Source of the DNA: Butyrivibrio sp. AE3004 | GTDB lineage: Bacteria; Bacillota; Clostridia; Lachnospirales; Lachnospiraceae | Direction: 5' to 3' | Length of the DNA stretch: 64,000 nt | Assembly (NCBI RefSeq): GCF_000703165.1 | Contig: NZ_JNLQ01000002.1 | Location: forward strand, 682,001 to 746,000 | Shown here: positions 35,796 to 46,112 of the stretch, piece after piece | Layout of the letters: the number at the start of each line of letters is the position of its first letter | Position numbering within the stretch: position 1 is the first letter of the stretch | Notes under the pieces: generated by a model | Database searches by the model: none | Seen by the model: the letters and a program-made list of their open reading frames with translations, nothing else | Told to the model about the DNA's origin: nothing | Translations under genes and position numbers: made by a program

Positions 35796-36506
35796 ATGGT
35801 AGATTTAAAGAAAGAGCTTAGTTCAAATGCGTATCCGGGACGCGGAATAGTGATCGGAACAAGTGCAGACGGAAAGTATGCTGTAACAGCTTACTTTATC
35901 ATGGGAAGAAGCGAGAATAGCAGAAACCGCGTTTTCGTAACAGAAGGCGAAGGAATCCGTACAGAAGCATTCGATCCTGCAAAGCTTGAGGATCCCAGTC
36001 TTATTATCTATGCACCTGTACGTGTAAGAGGCAATCATACAATCGTTACAAACGGTGACCAGACAGATACTATCTATGAACTCATGGAAGCAGGTCAGTC
36101 CTTCGAGGAGTCACTTAGAACAAGAGAATTTGAGCCTGATGCTCCTAACTTTACACCCAGAATTTCAGGACTTATGAATATTGATGACGGAAAATATGAC
36201 ATTTCCATGTCTATTCTTAAGAGCGATCACAATGATCCTTCAACATGTCTGCGTTTTACATATACATATGAAAAGCCCAAGGCAGGCAAAGGTTATTTCA
36301 TCCACACATATATGGGTGACGGCAACCCGCTTCCGAGCTACGAAGGCGAACCTACAGAGGTTGAGATTTCCGGTGATATCGACACTTTCACAAACATGAT
36401 CTGGGAAAACTTAAATGCAGACAATAAGGTATCCCTTTTCACACGTTTCATCGATATCGAGACAGGAAAATACGAGACACGTATCGTAAACAAGAATGTG
36501 AAATAA
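35796..36506 (+). CDS. purO: IMP cyclohydrolase, archaeal PurO type
   Basis: A 236-residue protein of the PurO-like IMP cyclohydrolase family, closing FAICAR to IMP. YPGRGIVIGTSADGKYAVTAYFIMGRSENSRNRVF is the conserved N-terminal segment, and PNFTPRISG is conserved mid-protein. It replaces the cyclohydrolase half of ordinary bacterial PurH. It stands after the ZTP riboswitch and 27 bases before the formyltransferase gene, so the two make one unit. Its codons look more strongly optimised than nearby regulatory genes. An AAAGGAG site is six bases ahead of the ATG. Confidence 0.88.
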   Translation: MVDLKKELSSNAYPGRGIVIGTSADGKYAVTAYFIMGRSENSRNRVFVTEGEGIRTEAFDPAKLEDPSLIIYAPVRVRGNHTIVTNGDQTDTIYELMEAGQSFEESLRTREFEPDAPNFTPRISGLMNIDDGKYDISMSILKSDHNDPSTCLRFTYTYEKPKAGKGYFIHTYMGDGNPLPSYEGEPTEVEISGDIDTFTNMIWENLNADNKVSLFTRFIDIETGKYETRIVNKNVK

Positions 36507-36533
36507 ATCAGATATGATCATAAGGAGAGAAAA

Positions 36534-37712
36534 ATGAAAGAATTAGCACTTAAATACGGATGTAACCCTAATCAGAAGCCTTCAAGAGTTTTCATGGAGG
36601 ATGGCTCTGATCTTCCTATCGAAGTACTTAACGGAAAGCCCGGATACATCAATCTTCTTGATGCATTTAATGGCTGGCAGCTTGTATCGGAGCTTAAAGC
36701 AGCAACAGGTATGCCGGCAGCAACATCATTTAAGCATGTTTCACCCGCAGGTGCAGCAATAGGTCTTCCGCTTACAGATATTGAGAAGAAGATTTACTGG
36801 GTTGAGGATCTTGGTGATCTTTCACCTATGGCAAGTGCTTATGCACGTGCAAGAGGTGCTGACAGAATGTCATCATTTGGAGATTTTATCTCACTTTCAG
36901 ACACCTGTGATGAGGATACCGCACGTCTTATTAAGAGAGAGGTTTCAGACGGTATCATTGCTCCGGGTTATACTGATGAGGCTCTTGAGATCCTTAAAGC
37001 AAAGAAAAACGGCAACTATGCTGTTATCAAGATTGATCCTTCCTATAAGCCTGCAGCGCTTGAGAAAAAGCAGGTATTCGGCATTACCTTTGAACAGGGT
37101 CACAATGATATTGTTATTGATGACAAGATGCTTGAAAACATTGTTACAGATAACAAGGATCTTCCCGATGCTGCAAAGAAGGACCTTCTTATTTCACTTA
37201 TTACTTTAAAATATACACAGTCAAATTCTGTATGCTATGTTAAGGGCGGACAGGCTATCGGTATCGGTGCAGGCCAGCAGTCAAGAATCCACTGCACAAG
37301 ACTTGCCGGATCAAAGGCTGATAACTGGTTCCTCAGACAGTCACCTCAGGTATTGGAGCTTCCTTTTCTTGAAAATATTCGTCGTGCAGACAGAGATAAT
37401 GCTATCGATCTGTACATCGGTGTTGATTACATGGATGTCCTTGCGGATGGCAAGTGGCAGAACCTGTTTAAGGTAAAGCCTGAAGTGTTCACCGAAGCAG
37501 ATAAGAGAGCGTGGCTTGATAAGAACACAGATGTTGCGCTTGGTTCTGATGCGTTCTTCCCCTTCGGAGATAACATTGAAAGAGCTGCCAAGAGTGGTGT
37601 AAAATATGTAGCACAGCCCGGTGGTTCTGTAAGAGACGACAACGTAATACAGGCAGCTAATGATCACAACATGGTTATGGCATTTACGGGCATGAGATTT
37701 TTCCATCATTAA
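36534..37712 (+). CDS. purH: AICAR formyltransferase (stand-alone PurH transformylase domain)
   Basis: A 392-residue protein matching only the C-terminal transformylase part of PurH, with LKYGCNPNQKPSRVF near the start, SFKHVSPAGAA (the catalytic Lys-His pair), RGADRMSSFGDF, SNSVCYVKGGQAIGIGAGQQSRIHC and FFPFGDNIERAA. It formylates AICAR with 10-formyltetrahydrofolate, the step before the neighbouring PurO product. There is no N-terminal cyclohydrolase domain. Confidence 0.95.
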   Translation: MKELALKYGCNPNQKPSRVFMEDGSDLPIEVLNGKPGYINLLDAFNGWQLVSELKAATGMPAATSFKHVSPAGAAIGLPLTDIEKKIYWVEDLGDLSPMASAYARARGADRMSSFGDFISLSDTCDEDTARLIKREVSDGIIAPGYTDEALEILKAKKNGNYAVIKIDPSYKPAALEKKQVFGITFEQGHNDIVIDDKMLENIVTDNKDLPDAAKKDLLISLITLKYTQSNSVCYVKGGQAIGIGAGQQSRIHCTRLAGSKADNWFLRQSPQVLELPFLENIRRADRDNAIDLYIGVDYMDVLADGKWQNLFKVKPEVFTEADKRAWLDKNTDVALGSDAFFPFGDNIERAAKSGVKYVAQPGGSVRDDNVIQAANDHNMVMAFTGMRFFHH

Positions 37713-37734
37713 TTGGCTGTAAAAGGGTTATTAT

Positions 37735-37764
37735 GCGGCTGATTATTGCTGGATAATCAGCCGC
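37735..37764 (+). terminator. Hairpin after the purine operon
   Basis: A 12-base perfect stem GCGGCTGATTAT / ATAATCAGCCGC with loop TGCTGG. The following sequence is only moderately T-rich. Confidence 0.7.
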
Positions 37765-37834
37765 GTTTGCTATATTTTCATAAGGAATCGTGAACGGTTA
37801 CGCAGCGTGGCAAACTTTTTTAAAGGAGTGTGTT

Positions 37835-40800
37835 ATGCTGCGTTTTATATTTGGTGCATCGGGATCGGGCAAAAGTTTTCATATCAGGCAGGAGATAATT
37901 GAGAGAAGTATCAGAGAGCCGGAGAGGAATTTTCTTATAGTTGTACCGGATCAGTTTACGATGCAGACGCAGCTGGATATAGTAAAACAGCATCCGAGAC
38001 ATGGCATCATGAATATTGATGTTATCAGTTTTTCAAGACTTTCTCATCGAATTTTCGAAGAGGTTGGAACAGAGCATGATAAAGTCCTGGATGATATGGG
38101 AAAAAGCCTTGTTCTTCGCCATGTAGCGGAGGGGCTAAAGGATAAGCTTCCGGTTATAGGCGGCAGTATGCATAAAATGGGCTATATAGATGAGGTTAAG
38201 TCCACTATTTCCGAATTTATGCAGTACAGCATTGAACCGGAGATGCTTGATGAAATAATAAGTGCCTGCGAAAACAAGGGGGCTCTTAAGGCAAAGCTCC
38301 TTGACCTGCAGCTTCTTTATTCTGAATTTAAAAAATATATTAAAGGAAACTACATTGCACAGGAGGAACTGTTGGACGTTCTGTGCAGAGCTATTCCTTT
38401 GTCAAAACTGATTTCCGACAGTGTTATAGCTTTTGACGGATTTACCGGGTTTACTCCGGTACAGTACAAGGTTATAGCCAAACTTTTGCAGTATTCATCG
38501 GAAGTCATCTTTTCCTGTACCATAGGGCAGGAAGACAATCCATTTATTTATGATAAAAACGCAGAGCAGGATCTGTTTTTACTTACTAAAAAGACGGTAC
38601 ATGATTTATTGCGCCTTGAATATGAGAATGAGAAATATGAAGATCCCGCTGCTGTTCCCGATTTTGACAGATGGGCAGATTACTATAGTACAAAGAATGC
38701 GATTTTTCTTAAAAACGGAGAATATACAAGACATGCATTAAATCCCGAACTGGCTTTTTTGGAACAGCATCTTTTCAGATATGGGAATGAAAAGTATGAA
38801 TTGTCCAAAAAGGTTGATGAGGATAATAAAGAGGATGGTTATTCTGTGGAAAAGGGTGTGCCCGGAGAGTGTATTCGAATTCTTGAGGCTGATACTGTGG
38901 GGGAGGAAGTGCAGCTTGCATTTTCCAAAATAAAAAGCATCATACGCAGCTGTGAAGGCATGCATTACAGGGATTTTGCAATTGTATGCGGAAGTCTTGA
39001 AAGATATGAGGTGACGGTGGCTTCTGAGGCATTAAAATACGATATTCCCGTTTATATTGATCAGACCGGAAATATTAAACTGAATCCTCTGATTGAGGCC
39101 ATAAGAAGCGCATTATTAACGGTTTCATCACGTTACAGCTATGAATCTGTTTTTCATTATTTGAGAAGTGGACTTTCTCCGCTTTCTGCAGAGGAAACCG
39201 ACAAACTGGAGAATTATGTACGAGCTCTTGGCATTCGAGGCAAGAAGGGGTGGGAGAACGGTTTTACAAAGATTCCCGCAAAAATCCTGAGGAAACCCAA
39301 AGTGTCCGATTTAAAGGACAGCGAAAATGATATATTTGAGGAGCTGAAAAAACAGTACCTCGATGAGATAAATGAATTAAGACAAAGGACAGTAGATTCT
39401 CTTACACCTCTGTTTAATGCGGAGGGCGGAACCGTTCTTGACTATTCAAAGGCTCTTTACGACTTCCTTATAGGGATTAACGCTGCAGAGAAGGTAAGTG
39501 AGTACGAGACTCTCTTCGTAAATGAGAAGGATGCGATCAGGTCAAAGGAATATGATGTGATTTATCGCAGGGTTATGGCACTTCTGGAACAGGTGACCGC
39601 ACTCATGGGCGATGAGAAGCTAACCTTTAAGGAATATGCTGATATCCTTGACGTGGGCTTTGGAGATATCGAGATAGGAACCATACCGCAGAGTGTTGAC
39701 AGGATAGTTGTCGGCGATATTGAGAGAACAAGACTTAAGGAAGTTAAGGTTCTTTTCTTCCTTGGAGTAAACGATGATCTTATTCCTAAATCAGCAGGTA
39801 CGGGTGGCATCATTTCAGATATAGAGAGGCAGTTTCTCTCAGATTCTCAGATTGATATAGAACTTGCGCCTACCCCCAGAGAGCAGATGTATATACAGAG
39901 ATTATATCTCTACATGAATCTGACGAAGCCCTCAGACAGACTTTATCTGTCGTATTCTCATATTGATAATGATGGTAAGAGCATACGCCCGGCATATCTG
40001 ATAGGAAAAGTGAAATCATTGTTCCCGAATGCACATACAGAGAGGTTTGACAGAAGTACCTGCAGTAACATAATCCAGACTAAGAATAACGGAATAGACT
40101 ATGTTGCATCTCATATTCAGGATTATTCGAGAGGCTATATGACAGGCAGCAAGGAGGATGCGTTTCTTGCGCTGTATCATTCACTTAGCAGGTGCGGGTC
40201 TGATGATGACAGGGACAGACTGACTGCGATGATAGATGCAGCAGGCTTTGGATATGAGCACAAGGCTCTGTCCGAGAGTATAGCAGCACTTCTCTACAGC
40301 AATTATCTGAGGAATTCCGTTTCCAGACTGGAGAAGTTTGCTGAGTGCTCTTATGCGCATTTTTTGCAACACGGACTAGGGCTTGATGAGAGAGAAGAGT
40401 TTTCCTTTGATACATCGGATCTTGGTACTGTTTTTCATGGCGCCCTTGAGACATTTTCAAGAAAACTGGAAGAAGAGAACCTCACCTGGAATGATTTTGA
40501 TAAAGAACAGGGTGAGAGATTACTTGATAAAGCATTAAAGGAATATACAGCCGATTATAACGGTAATATTCTAGAGAGCAGTAAGCGCAATGAATACCTG
40601 ATGCAGAGGATCAGGAGGATACTGCTCAGAAGTATCGATACCTTACAGTATCAGCTAAAGAAAGGATCTTTTGTGCCAAAAAGTATGGAAACGTCCTTTG
40701 ACGAAGCAGGTGAGATCGATGCCATAAACATCAATCTGACAGAGGATGAGAGAGGAAGAATCCTTCAAAGAATGAGGCTTACGGGACGCATTGACAGGAT

Positions 40801-41461
40801 TGATACCTTTGAGGATGCGGATCATGTATATATTAAGGTGATAGATTTTAAATCAGGTAAAAAGGAATTTGATCTTTGCGCATTATACTACGGATTACAA
40901 CTTCAGCTTGTTATGTATATGAATGTGGCGAGAGGCATGGCTGAGGCAAAGAACAGAGGAAAAGAGATTGTTCCCGCCGCGATTTTATACTATCACTTAA
41001 GTGACCCGGTTCTTGAGGGAGATGACATTTCACAGGATAGTACGAGTGATGATATTAATGCGAAAGTCCGTAAACAGCTGCGCATGAAAGGTCTTGTTCA
41101 AAAGAGCAGAGAAGTTGTGAAGCTGCTTGACAGAGAGGCAGGGGAGATATCTGATGTAATTCCCGTTAAGTTCAAAAAGGACGGCGATTTTGCGAAGTTA
41201 GGCTCCAATGTAATGACGGCGGATGACTTTGAAGAAGTATCCGGGTATGTTACGAATCTTATAAAGGAAAGCGGCAGAAAAATAATGAAGGGTGATATTG
41301 AAGTCAATCCTTATGTATTGAAGACTAAAAATGCCTGCGGATACTGCAGGTTCAGGTCTATATGCGGCTTTGATGAGTCTGTTCCCGGTTATTGTACAAG
41401 GGACCTTCCCGCAAAGAAGGATGAGGAGATACTGGATCTGATAAGGGACAGCAACAGATGA
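37835..41461 (+). CDS. addB: ATP-dependent helicase/deoxyribonuclease subunit B
   Basis: A 1208-residue AddB. The start MLRFIFGASGSGKSFH at 37835 has an AAGGAG site and includes the Walker A box; the frame is open 15 codons further up. The RecB-type nuclease motif VIDFKSGKKEFDL stands near the C-terminus with LQLQLVMY. The four Cys that hold a 4Fe-4S staple are at 838, 1168, 1171, 1177 with a fifth in GYC. AddAB resects double-strand breaks for recombination. The addA gene begins eight bases after the stop. Confidence 0.95.
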   Translation: MLRFIFGASGSGKSFHIRQEIIERSIREPERNFLIVVPDQFTMQTQLDIVKQHPRHGIMNIDVISFSRLSHRIFEEVGTEHDKVLDDMGKSLVLRHVAEGLKDKLPVIGGSMHKMGYIDEVKSTISEFMQYSIEPEMLDEIISACENKGALKAKLLDLQLLYSEFKKYIKGNYIAQEELLDVLCRAIPLSKLISDSVIAFDGFTGFTPVQYKVIAKLLQYSSEVIFSCTIGQEDNPFIYDKNAEQDLFLLTKKTVHDLLRLEYENEKYEDPAAVPDFDRWADYYSTKNAIFLKNGEYTRHALNPELAFLEQHLFRYGNEKYELSKKVDEDNKEDGYSVEKGVPGECIRILEADTVGEEVQLAFSKIKSIIRSCEGMHYRDFAIVCGSLERYEVTVASEALKYDIPVYIDQTGNIKLNPLIEAIRSALLTVSSRYSYESVFHYLRSGLSPLSAEETDKLENYVRALGIRGKKGWENGFTKIPAKILRKPKVSDLKDSENDIFEELKKQYLDEINELRQRTVDSLTPLFNAEGGTVLDYSKALYDFLIGINAAEKVSEYETLFVNEKDAIRSKEYDVIYRRVMALLEQVTALMGDEKLTFKEYADILDVGFGDIEIGTIPQSVDRIVVGDIERTRLKEVKVLFFLGVNDDLIPKSAGTGGIISDIERQFLSDSQIDIELAPTPREQMYIQRLYLYMNLTKPSDRLYLSYSHIDNDGKSIRPAYLIGKVKSLFPNAHTERFDRSTCSNIIQTKNNGIDYVASHIQDYSRGYMTGSKEDAFLALYHSLSRCGSDDDRDRLTAMIDAAGFGYEHKALSESIAALLYSNYLRNSVSRLEKFAECSYAHFLQHGLGLDEREEFSFDTSDLGTVFHGALETFSRKLEEENLTWNDFDKEQGERLLDKALKEYTADYNGNILESSKRNEYLMQRIRRILLRSIDTLQYQLKKGSFVPKSMETSFDEAGEIDAININLTEDERGRILQRMRLTGRIDRIDTFEDADHVYIKVIDFKSGKKEFDLCALYYGLQLQLVMYMNVARGMAEAKNRGKEIVPAAILYYHLSDPVLEGDDISQDSTSDDINAKVRKQLRMKGLVQKSREVVKLLDREAGEISDVIPVKFKKDGDFAKLGSNVMTADDFEEVSGYVTNLIKESGRKIMKGDIEVNPYVLKTKNACGYCRFRSICGFDESVPGYCTRDLPAKKDEEILDLIRDSNR

Positions 41462-41469
41462 GGTGAAAC

Positions 41470-44400
41470 ATGGGATTTACAACCGAACAACAATCAGTTA
41501 TTGATGCCAGGAATTCTAATGTTCTGGTGTCGGCAGCAGCGGGTTCCGGAAAAACTACAGTGCTTGTTGAGCGCATAATACAGCGAATTACGGGTGATGA
41601 CCCTATAGATATTGATAAGCTTTTGGTGGTGACCTTTACCAAGGCAGCTGCGGCTCAGATGAAGGAGAAAATCCTTGCAGCCATACAGAAAAAGCTCTCA
41701 GAGGACCCGACAAATTCGCATCTCCAAAGGCAGGAGACGCTTGTTCACGGCGCCCAGATAACAACAATAGATTCATTCTGCCAATATGTGATAAAGAACA
41801 ACTTTAATGATATAGATCTTGATCCTTCCTACAGAGTAGGGGATGAAGGTGAGATGAGGCTTCTTAAAGCGGATGTGCTTGAGGAACTTCTTGAAAACAA
41901 ATATGAAGAGGGAGATCCTGAGTTCCTTAATTGTATGGAGTATTTTGCTACAGGTAACAGTGATAGGGATGTGGAGGATTATATTTTAAAGCTCTACAAT
42001 TATGCCATGAGTATGCCCTTTCCCGAAGAATGGCTCTCCGAAAGGGCGAATGATTATTTCCTTAATGAGGCCTCTTTTGAAGAGGCGGAATTTGTTAAGC
42101 TTAGTAAAAAACAGATTGCAGCTGCAATTGATGAATGCATCCAGTATTTTTCCAAAGCTCTGGCATTGTCTAATGAGCCGGATGGCCCTTATGTTTATGC
42201 GGATATGCTCGAAGAGGAGCATGATAAATTAATCAGTATCAGAAATGCAGCGGGCAAAAGCTTTGATGAGATAAGGGCTGAGGTTCTTAATATGAGCTTT
42301 GGAACCTTATCACGTAAGAAGGATGAGTCAATAAATGCGGATAAGCGTGAGGCTGCAAAGAATTACCGGGAAAAGGGAAAAAACCAATTAAAAGCAATTG
42401 TCGATAAATATTTTGCTGAGGATAAAAAGACAATATGTAAGCATATGGAGTATGCTGCAAAGCCGGTAAAGACTCTTGCGGAGCTTGCAATAAGCTTTAA
42501 GGAAAAGTTTGATGAGAAAAAGCGTGATAAGGGTATCATTGACTTTGGCGATATGGAGCATCTCGCCCTTGATATTATTTTAAACGGCGGAGCAAAGCAG
42601 TACAGAGACTATTATGAAGAAGTAATGATAGATGAGTATCAGGACTCAAATAAAGTACAAGAGCTCCTCCTTTCTGCTATTTCGGGAGAAGATGAAGGCA
42701 TCTACAACAGGTTTATGGTTGGCGATGTTAAGCAGAGTATTTACAAGTTCAGACTTGCAAGACCTGAAATCTTCATGGGTAAAATGAAAACCTACTCGTG
42801 GGAAGAGGGCGCTGACAAGAGAAAGATATCTCTGCACAATAACTTCCGAAGCAGAGGAGAAGTCCTTGACGGAGTAAATTATGTCTTTGAGCAGATAATG
42901 GGTGATGACCTTGGCGGGGTCAGTTATAACGAAGATGCAAGACTTGTTACCGGCGGTGAATTCCCCAAGCCGGAGGAGGCGCAAAAAGATGCCTTTACTA
43001 CGGAGCTGATGCTTGCTGATATTAAAGATTCTTCATCCGAGGAAGCGAAGGAAACAGAGGCGGGGATGATAGCCTCAAGAATTGCGGAATTGATGAAGAC
43101 CGGTATTGTCACAGGTGAAGATAAGGAGCTGCGACCCGTAAGGTACGGGGATATAGTTATTCTTCTAAGAACTACCAAGGGATGGGATGATGTTTTCAGA
43201 AAGGTACTTGAAAGTAAGGGAATACCTGCCTATGTGGAATCGAGAACAGGGTATTTTTCAGCTACAGAGGTGGTTACGGTATTGAATTTTTTAAGAATCC
43301 TGAATAATCCCAGACAGGATGTGCCTTTGGTCAGTGTGATGCATTCTGCTATAGGCGGATTTTCGGATGAGGAACTGGCACTTATAAAATCCTTTGACAG
43401 AATGAGAGAGAAGGACGCGGAAAAAAATCTGTTTGATGATGACAGCTTCTATGACATTTTGTTAAAGTACACCGGTGATTGGGATAACAGGAATGGGGAT
43501 AGCGAGAAGGCGGAAGATACATCAGCTGAAGCAGACATACTTAGTGAAAAACTGGCAAAGAAAATAAGTGATTTTCTGGCATTTATTCATGAATACAGGA
43601 AAAAGGCCGAGTACTTACCTGTAAATGAGCTTATTCGTCATATCCTGAATGATACGCATTACGGAGAATATTGCGCAGCGCTTCCCGGAGGAGCCAAGCG
43701 TCTTGCTAACCTTAATATGCTTTGCGAGAAGGCATCTGACTACGAAAGAACGAGCTTTAGCGGTGTGTTCCACTTTGTAAGATATATTGAACAGCTTGAA
43801 AAATATGAAGTGGATTACGGTGAAGCGAATATACTTGATGAAAACGCCGATGTTGTGCGTATTATGAGTATTCATAAGAGTAAGGGACTTGAATTCCCTA
43901 TAGTGTTTTTATCCGGCATGTCCAAGTCATTTAACTACAGGGATACCATGCAGTCTGTTGTTCTTGATATGGATATGGGAATGGGCGCAAATGCGCTGGA
44001 TCTTGAGCATCGCATAAAATACAGGACACTTAGAAAGAGTGTTATGAGCGATGTTATGAAGTCTGATATATTGGGCGAAGAAATGCGAATTCTTTACGTT
44101 GCTATGACCAGAGCTAAGGATAAGCTTATTATGACAGGGCAGACCAAGATTGGAGACGGCGAGAAAATAGCTGACAGTGAACTGGGCGGGCAGCTTCAAA
44201 AGTATATGAGCTTTAGGAACAGACAGCCGGAAGATACTGAGCAGCCATACCTTCTGCCTTATTATCTTAGAAATTCTGCAGGTTCCTATCAGGATTTGGT
44301 ATTAATGGCGCTTGCGAGGCACTCTGAATTTGAGGCTATCTGCAAGGGAGCAGGCATAGATTGCGAGCCTGTTAAGGCAACCGATAAAGAAACAGGCAAT

Positions 44401-45240
44401 GAGCCTCCTTTTGCCTTCAGGCTGATGTCGGCGGATGAGCTTACTGCAAAGGAAATTACGGAGGAGGTATCTGCAAAGGTAAGGCTTCAAAAGCTGACTC
44501 TTGATATTTCTCCCGAAGAACAGCAGTATGTGCAGCTTTTTGAGGATAGATTCAGCCATAGTTATGCTTTTTCAAATTATGAGGACCTCTATGTTAAAAC
44601 AACAGTCACGGAACTGAAAAAAGCACAGCTTGAAAGTGAGAACGAACCCGCATATCAGCTTATACCGGAAGAAGAGATCGTACCGGAATTTATATCGGAT
44701 AAAGAGAAAAAGGCAGTAGGTGCCGCAAGAGGTACTATTTATCACAGAATTATGGAGCTTTTATACGGAACGGGAGATGACTCTATCGATGATATAACAG
44801 CAGATCTTTCCGGATGGATCAAACACATGGAGGAAAAGGGAAAGGTTCCGGCCGGTGCATTTGAGAGCGTTAAGACGGAGGATTTCCTAAAATTCTATAA
44901 GAGTGAGATTGGCGGCAGAATGAAGCAGGCAATGCTTAAAGGAAAGCTGTTCAGGGAATCTCCGTTTATGATGGGAATCAGTGCAAATCTGGTGAATCCC
45001 AAATTCCCGGAATCCGAACAGGTCCTTATTCAGGGAATAATCGATGTCTGGTTTGAAGAGGATGATGGAATAGTACTTCTTGACTATAAAACCGATAAAG
45101 TCAGAAGAGCAGAGGAGCTTGTTGAAAAGTACAAGGTTCAGCTTGATTACTATCAACAGGCACTTGAAAGAATTGTACAAAAAAAGGTGAAGGAGAGAGT
45201 TATCTACTCCTTCACCCTTGGTGAAACTATATTACTGTAA
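41470..45240 (+). CDS. addA: ATP-dependent helicase/nuclease subunit A
   Basis: A 1256-residue UvrD-type helicase with a C-terminal nuclease. Motif I is SAAAGSGKTT, motif II MIDEYQDSN, motif III GDVKQSIYKFRLARPEIF, motif V IMSIHKSKGLEFP and motif VI YVAMTRAKDKL. The nuclease domain near the C-terminus carries VLLDYKTDKV and VQLDYYQQAL. Full length for AddA. Its last codons contain a strong hairpin that works as a terminator on the opposite strand. Confidence 0.96.
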   Translation: MGFTTEQQSVIDARNSNVLVSAAAGSGKTTVLVERIIQRITGDDPIDIDKLLVVTFTKAAAAQMKEKILAAIQKKLSEDPTNSHLQRQETLVHGAQITTIDSFCQYVIKNNFNDIDLDPSYRVGDEGEMRLLKADVLEELLENKYEEGDPEFLNCMEYFATGNSDRDVEDYILKLYNYAMSMPFPEEWLSERANDYFLNEASFEEAEFVKLSKKQIAAAIDECIQYFSKALALSNEPDGPYVYADMLEEEHDKLISIRNAAGKSFDEIRAEVLNMSFGTLSRKKDESINADKREAAKNYREKGKNQLKAIVDKYFAEDKKTICKHMEYAAKPVKTLAELAISFKEKFDEKKRDKGIIDFGDMEHLALDIILNGGAKQYRDYYEEVMIDEYQDSNKVQELLLSAISGEDEGIYNRFMVGDVKQSIYKFRLARPEIFMGKMKTYSWEEGADKRKISLHNNFRSRGEVLDGVNYVFEQIMGDDLGGVSYNEDARLVTGGEFPKPEEAQKDAFTTELMLADIKDSSSEEAKETEAGMIASRIAELMKTGIVTGEDKELRPVRYGDIVILLRTTKGWDDVFRKVLESKGIPAYVESRTGYFSATEVVTVLNFLRILNNPRQDVPLVSVMHSAIGGFSDEELALIKSFDRMREKDAEKNLFDDDSFYDILLKYTGDWDNRNGDSEKAEDTSAEADILSEKLAKKISDFLAFIHEYRKKAEYLPVNELIRHILNDTHYGEYCAALPGGAKRLANLNMLCEKASDYERTSFSGVFHFVRYIEQLEKYEVDYGEANILDENADVVRIMSIHKSKGLEFPIVFLSGMSKSFNYRDTMQSVVLDMDMGMGANALDLEHRIKYRTLRKSVMSDVMKSDILGEEMRILYVAMTRAKDKLIMTGQTKIGDGEKIADSELGGQLQKYMSFRNRQPEDTEQPYLLPYYLRNSAGSYQDLVLMALARHSEFEAICKGAGIDCEPVKATDKETGNEPPFAFRLMSADELTAKEITEEVSAKVRLQKLTLDISPEEQQYVQLFEDRFSHSYAFSNYEDLYVKTTVTELKKAQLESENEPAYQLIPEEEIVPEFISDKEKKAVGAARGTIYHRIMELLYGTGDDSIDDITADLSGWIKHMEEKGKVPAGAFESVKTEDFLKFYKSEIGGRMKQAMLKGKLFRESPFMMGISANLVNPKFPESEQVLIQGIIDVWFEEDDGIVLLDYKTDKVRRAEELVEKYKVQLDYYQQALERIVQKKVKERVIYSFTLGETILL
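45179..45216 (-). terminator. Terminator of thiT, inside the 3' end of addA
   Basis: On the minus strand GGTGAAGGAG pairs with CTCCTTCACC and is followed by TTTTTTTG. It lies about 35-70 bases beyond the thiT stop, within the addA coding sequence. Confidence 0.75.
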
Positions 45241-45250
45241 AATATTGTCG

Positions 45251-45946
45251 TTATGATGCATGGGAGAATTTTTCTCTTACATCATCTTCATTAGCGAGAT
45301 ATTTAATCCTGTTAAAGGCACTTTTTACGGAAGGAATACTTATGAGAATCATTGTGAGTATTCCTTCTGCGCCTATATACAGACTGTTGTACGCGAGTGA
45401 ATAGGTAAAGGGATGCATTCCGTAATCTGCTGCGTACTGACCAAAGAATATCACGCCTGAAAGAACAGAGAAGAAAAGACGTCCTGTGATTCCTGTAAGA
45501 TATCCTAAAACCATACCATGCTTTTTATTTGAGAATAATCCTGAAAGACCAAGCGCACCAAAAGCAAGTATATAGTCGCAGATAAGCTGCGGGATACTGA
45601 TTATGTACGGGTCGGTTATGAGTTGAAGAAGACCATAGGCCAGAGCGGAGGTAAGTCCTGCTCTCAGTCCGTAAAGGTATCCTACAAATGTTATAAAGAA
45701 CATGGAAAAGAGAGTTATTGAACCACCCATTGGCATATCAAATATCTTGATCATATTTGTTATCATTGCAAGTGTAACGCACATTGCAGCGAAAACAAGT
45801 TGTTTGGAGGAAAAGTGGTTTTTGTTGTCTCTTCCCGTGAAAAAGCATGCTGCGATCAGCGCTGCTATAAGTAAGACTACAAGTAAGCCATAGCCTTCAA
45901 CTGTGATTTCGTAGGTATCTTCTACCTGTTGTAAAAATAATGACAT
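45251..45946 (-). CDS. thiT: Thiamine-specific ECF transporter S-component
   Basis: A 231-residue membrane protein with about six segments. FAAMCVTLAMITNMIKIFDMPMGGSITLFSMFFITFVGYLYG is the ThiT region for thiamine binding (split here across segments). It works with the shared energy-coupling module (EcfA, EcfA', EcfT), which is not in this window. The start MSLFLQQ at 45946 has an AGGAGG ten bases ahead; the frame runs further to 45979. The TPP riboswitch upstream confirms the substrate. Confidence 0.92.
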   Translation of the reverse strand: MSLFLQQVEDTYEITVEGYGLLVVLLIAALIAACFFTGRDNKNHFSSKQLVFAAMCVTLAMITNMIKIFDMPMGGSITLFSMFFITFVGYLYGLRAGLTSALAYGLLQLITDPYIISIPQLICDYILAFGALGLSGLFSNKKHGMVLGYLTGITGRLFFSVLSGVIFFGQYAADYGMHPFTYSLAYNSLYIGAEGILTMILISIPSVKSAFNRIKYLANEDDVREKFSHAS

Positions 45947-46039
45947 AATATAATAACCTCCTGGTATAAATTTATGCATATATCCGACGAAATGTTAACG
46001 GAGGTCTGTTTTTGTAATGCTATGTAAAATACGCATTAC

Positions 46040-46076
46040 AATAAAAAACCTCCCTGATTTTGCTATAGGGAGGTTC
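46040..46076 (-). terminator. Riboswitch-linked terminator ahead of thiT
   Basis: On the minus strand AACCTCCCT pairs with AGGGAGGTT, followed by TTTTATT. It lies between the TPP aptamer and thiT. Confidence 0.85.
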
Positions 46077-46112
46077 TCTTTATCAAAATAAATAGATACT
46101 AATTATCAGATA

